This document shows, in pieces, positions 61,729-64,000 of a stretch of 64,000 nucleotides of DNA. The position numbers were made by a program, and so were the translations under genes. Position 1 is the first letter of the stretch. The number at the start of each line of letters is the position of its first letter. The DNA lies in assembly GCF_001593005.1 (NCBI RefSeq), contig NZ_LQZQ01000002.1, positions 434,001 through 498,000 of the forward strand, written 5' to 3'. This stretch comes from Roseivirga ehrenbergii. Lineage in GTDB: Bacteria > Bacteroidota > Bacteroidia > Cytophagales > Cyclobacteriaceae. The notes below the pieces were generated by a model. The model had not been told where the DNA came from. It saw only the letters and a program-made list of their open reading frames with translations, and did not search any database.

Positions 61729-62574
61729 TTAGTTGCCGCCTATTTTTATGGTAAAGCTCTTACCATCTCCGTTGCTACCTTGGCTATACTTTTCCATCAT
61801 CTCTTTGGTTTTTTCGTCTCGAATAACCTTTAATTCTTCAGGAGTAACTTTTTTACCTTTCGATGGCTTCTTGATTTTCACACCTTCTTCTGGATTCAGA
61901 ATTACTTTGGTGCAGAGGTAAGTGATTTTGCCGTCAGTAATTTCCATGATTAAACCCGGTAGACCCCAAAAATCATCGGGTCCTTGTGATACTGGAATTT
62001 CAGGAGTGAACCAAGCCTCGATATTGATGGTATCGGAGGTTACTGTTGATTCTTTATCGTCATTGTTGAATGAAATAACGGTGCGCTCTACTATTTCAGA
62101 AAAAATGGCTTTTTGGGCAGTGTAATTGCCAATTTTCTTGGTTTCGTTGGTCAATTGCCATTCTCGGTTTTTAAGCTCACTCTCAACTAAAAAAGGTTTG
62201 CTAAACACTTCGGTTTCGTTTAAAAATAGATTGTCGGCAGTGTTTTTATACTTAGTGCCCGAATTAGAAGATATTCTCATTACTACACCCCCAGCGGCTG
62301 CCGCAGGTGCCCCTTCAAGACTTTCCACTTCGGCCCAAGTAGATTCAGTTAAGTTGAATTTCAATTCATATTCTTTTTGCATTTGTTTTTTAAGGCTTTC
62401 CTGAATTTGCTTTTCCATTTCTGGCGACATCCCATCTCCTTTAATACTTAACCCGCCCATTTTGCGAGCAGACTGATATGTAGCAATTCCTTGAAAATTC
62501 TGGGCATTTAGGGTCAGCGTTCCTGCTGTTATAATGCCCAATACGAGCATAATTGTTTTTTTGAGCTTTTTCAT
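61729..62574 (-). CDS. GLPGLI-family protein
   Basis: 281 residues with signal peptide MLVLGIITAGTLTLNA. The eponymous motif is literally present as WGLPGLIMEITDGK, followed by the family's YLCTKVILNPEEGV. GLPGLI proteins are exported Bacteroidota proteins of unknown function, often next to TonB-receptor-like barrels, as here. Residues 25-80 contain the GIATYQSARK opening seen in many members. It is the first gene of an operon with the barrel at 59003-61696. Confidence 0.93.
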   Translation of the reverse strand: MKKLKKTIMLVLGIITAGTLTLNAQNFQGIATYQSARKMGGLSIKGDGMSPEMEKQIQESLKKQMQKEYELKFNLTESTWAEVESLEGAPAAAAGGVVMRISSNSGTKYKNTADNLFLNETEVFSKPFLVESELKNREWQLTNETKKIGNYTAQKAIFSEIVERTVISFNNDDKESTVTSDTINIEAWFTPEIPVSQGPDDFWGLPGLIMEITDGKITYLCTKVILNPEEGVKIKKPSKGKKVTPEELKVIRDEKTKEMMEKYSQGSNGDGKSFTIKIGGN

Positions 62575-62691
62575 TTTTGATCTGTTTTATGGAATACAAA
62601 AAAGCTTGAATTCAATTAAACCGATAGTTAACCAGTGTTAACGAGTGTTAACCTTTGATGCTCAGGCATTACGAATGCGTATATTTGAACC

Positions 62692-64000
62692 GTGAAAAAA
62701 CGCAAGTTCAAGGCTATTATCTATCTGATTTCCTTTACGGTATTTATTACTGTGGGCATTCAAGTGTATAGAAATGTTCAGAATTATAACCTGAACAAGC
62801 AGCGCTTTATCAACGATGTGCAAGTAGCTTTAGACAACGGAGTTGAAGGCTATTTTTCTTCTTTGGCCAAGAACTTTGTGTTTCTAGATAGAAACGACAG
62901 TGGCGCTTTTGATACCAGTGAAATCAAAGCGTTTTTTCAGCATAATATTGAAGGAAAGAAGAGTGATTCTCTAAAAAGGTTTGAGTTTTCGACCAATGCA
63001 GCCTTTAACTCAGACACTTCAATTGGTGGACTAACGATTCGGAGCACGGGCAAAGGAGATTCAAGAGTTCGTTTACTTGGTACTGCCAAACTTAATAATC
63101 CAGCTGCCATTAAAAGCATTTCGATTACCAAAGACACCATTCCTTCTACCAAATTATATGAGTTAGAAGCTTTTACTACCAAAATTATGATTTCGATGGT
63201 GCAAGACTCCATCGACTTTGAAAACCTGACAAAGTATGTTCAGAAAGAATTGGGCCGAAAGAAAATAGACATTGATTTCGCTTTTGCCTCTTTACAAAAC
63301 AGCGAGGTGGTTGAACGATCTAGGGAATTTAGCGATGATGAGTTTTCGCTTTCCACCCTTTCAAAAGCCAGCTATTTACCCAAAAAGGAGTTGAAAATGT
63401 ATTTCGATAATGCCTCTTTAATTATTCTGAAAAGAGGTATGGTGGATTTGCTGATTTCTCTACTTATCTCGGTTTCTGTGGTGGGTTCGCTCTTGTACCT
63501 CTATAAAATCATCAATCAGCAAAAGCAGTTGGCTGAAATTAAGAACGACTTGATCAGCAACATTACCCACGAATTTAAAACCCCAATAGCTACGGTTACT
63601 TCAGCCCTTGAAGGTATTGCAAATTTCAATAAACAAAACGACCCTGAAAAAACGGCCAAGTATTTAGATATGTCGAATGATCAGTTGAAAAAACTTAATC
63701 TGATGGTGGAGAAACTACTGGAAACAGCCACGCTCGACAGTGATGAATTGAGTTTGAGGAAAGAGCCTGTGAATTTAACACAGCTACTTTCTACCATGGT
63801 TGAAAAGTATAAAATGCTATCGGGCGATAAACTACTTTCATTTGTTGCGCCTGCTGCTGATGTGATTATAGAAGCAGATCCTTTCCATCTTGAAAACGCG
63901 CTCTCCAATTTGGTAGACAATGCCATAAAGTATGGAGGAAACGAAATACAGGTGATTTTGACCAAGCTAGGTACACGAGTACAAGTGGCGGTTCAAGACA
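62692..64000 (+). CDS. Sensor histidine kinase (3' end outside window)
   Basis: 436 residues visible from a GTG start at 62692 (KKRKFKAIIYLISFTVFITVGIQVY, first helix); the gene runs off the right edge. A periplasmic domain of about 200 residues (NDVQVALDNGVEGYFSSLAKNF ... VQKELGRKKIDIDFAFASL) follows, then a second helix (MVDLLISLLISVSVVGSLLYLY) and HisKA with LISNITHEFKTPIATVTSAL. The ATPase N-box (LENALSNLVDNAIKYGG) is present before the end. It is divergent from the GLPGLI operon, whose transcription it may control with a downstream regulator outside the window. Confidence 0.93.
   Translation, partial: MKKRKFKAIIYLISFTVFITVGIQVYRNVQNYNLNKQRFINDVQVALDNGVEGYFSSLAKNFVFLDRNDSGAFDTSEIKAFFQHNIEGKKSDSLKRFEFSTNAAFNSDTSIGGLTIRSTGKGDSRVRLLGTAKLNNPAAIKSISITKDTIPSTKLYELEAFTTKIMISMVQDSIDFENLTKYVQKELGRKKIDIDFAFASLQNSEVVERSREFSDDEFSLSTLSKASYLPKKELKMYFDNASLIILKRGMVDLLISLLISVSVVGSLLYLYKIINQQKQLAEIKNDLISNITHEFKTPIATVTSALEGIANFNKQNDPEKTAKYLDMSNDQLKKLNLMVEKLLETATLDSDELSLRKEPVNLTQLLSTMVEKYKMLSGDKLLSFVAPAADVIIEADPFHLENALSNLVDNAIKYGGNEIQVILTKLGTRVQVAVQD

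Overview
The window reads as a chromosomal segment of a free-living, aerobic, probably marine member of the Bacteroidota, most likely order Cytophagales. The evidence is an AT-rich sequence, TonB-dependent receptors with carboxypeptidase-regulatory-like N-terminal domains, a GLPGLI-family protein, a DUF5916 barrel protein, MacB/FtsX-type permeases without a neighbouring ATPase, FlgO/TPR/AraC fusion regulators, and few Shine-Dalgarno sequences. Species cannot be fixed from this sequence. No phage, insertion sequence or CRISPR array is visible. There are two intact tRNA genes and one decayed tRNA copy.

Layout. 1-2834 (-): N-terminal part of a TamB-like protein that runs off the left edge. 3110-5517 (-): a lipoprotein sulfatase with its own lipoprotein formylglycine-generating enzyme. 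5681-6070 (-): Cys-rich orphan. 6327-8920 (+): two small membrane proteins with a NarL-type two-component pair. 8931-11591 (-): GH3 glucosidase. 11778-12298 (+): ParE-type toxin-antitoxin pair, followed by a palindrome and a membrane orphan. 13384-13857 (+): OsmC. 13946-24055 (-): a cluster of a FlgO/TPR/AraC regulator, MFS transporter, esterase, small membrane protein, two class-C beta-lactamase-fold hydrolases around a TonB receptor, and an atypical SDR. 24279-27890 (-): small lipoprotein, membrane adenylate/guanylate cyclase, Vat-type acetyltransferase, and a thioredoxin-reductase-like enzyme.

27997-44038 (mostly +) is the most striking part. A Fur-family repressor is surrounded by seven copies of a palindrome with core TGCAAC-N3-GTTGCA. 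The sites stand in front of the repressor itself, a MerC/OB-fold/His-rich-lipoprotein operon, a TonB receptor with a DUF4374 (XusB-like) lipoprotein and a DUF3526 ABC module, and a second, paralogous DUF3526 ABC module with a DUF5916 barrel protein. Promoters three and four are themselves duplicates, with a strong and a weak site exactly 38 bp apart in each. I infer a metal-starvation (most likely zinc) regulon that takes up a metal-metallophore complex across the outer membrane and uses two NosFY-like ABC systems. The metal is not proven by the sequence.

44127-44628 (-): tRNA-Leu(TAA), tRNA-Gly(GCC) and a decayed tRNA-Leu copy with terminators. 44866-54623: two MacB/FtsX-like permeases, a SpoU methyltransferase, a small barrel protein, a coiled-coil lipoprotein and an NtrC-type sigma-54 regulator. 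54626-58809 (-): a five-gene operon that encodes a Ras-like small GTPase with Glu at the position of Ras Gln61, a protein with a possible longin/roadblock-like domain, a coiled-coil protein, a membrane-anchored peptidoglycan-binding-like protein and a soluble hybrid histidine kinase with Hpt. This is the second candidate for an undescribed system. 59003-62574 (-): a large outer-membrane barrel protein with a GLPGLI protein, divergent from a histidine kinase (62692 to the right edge).
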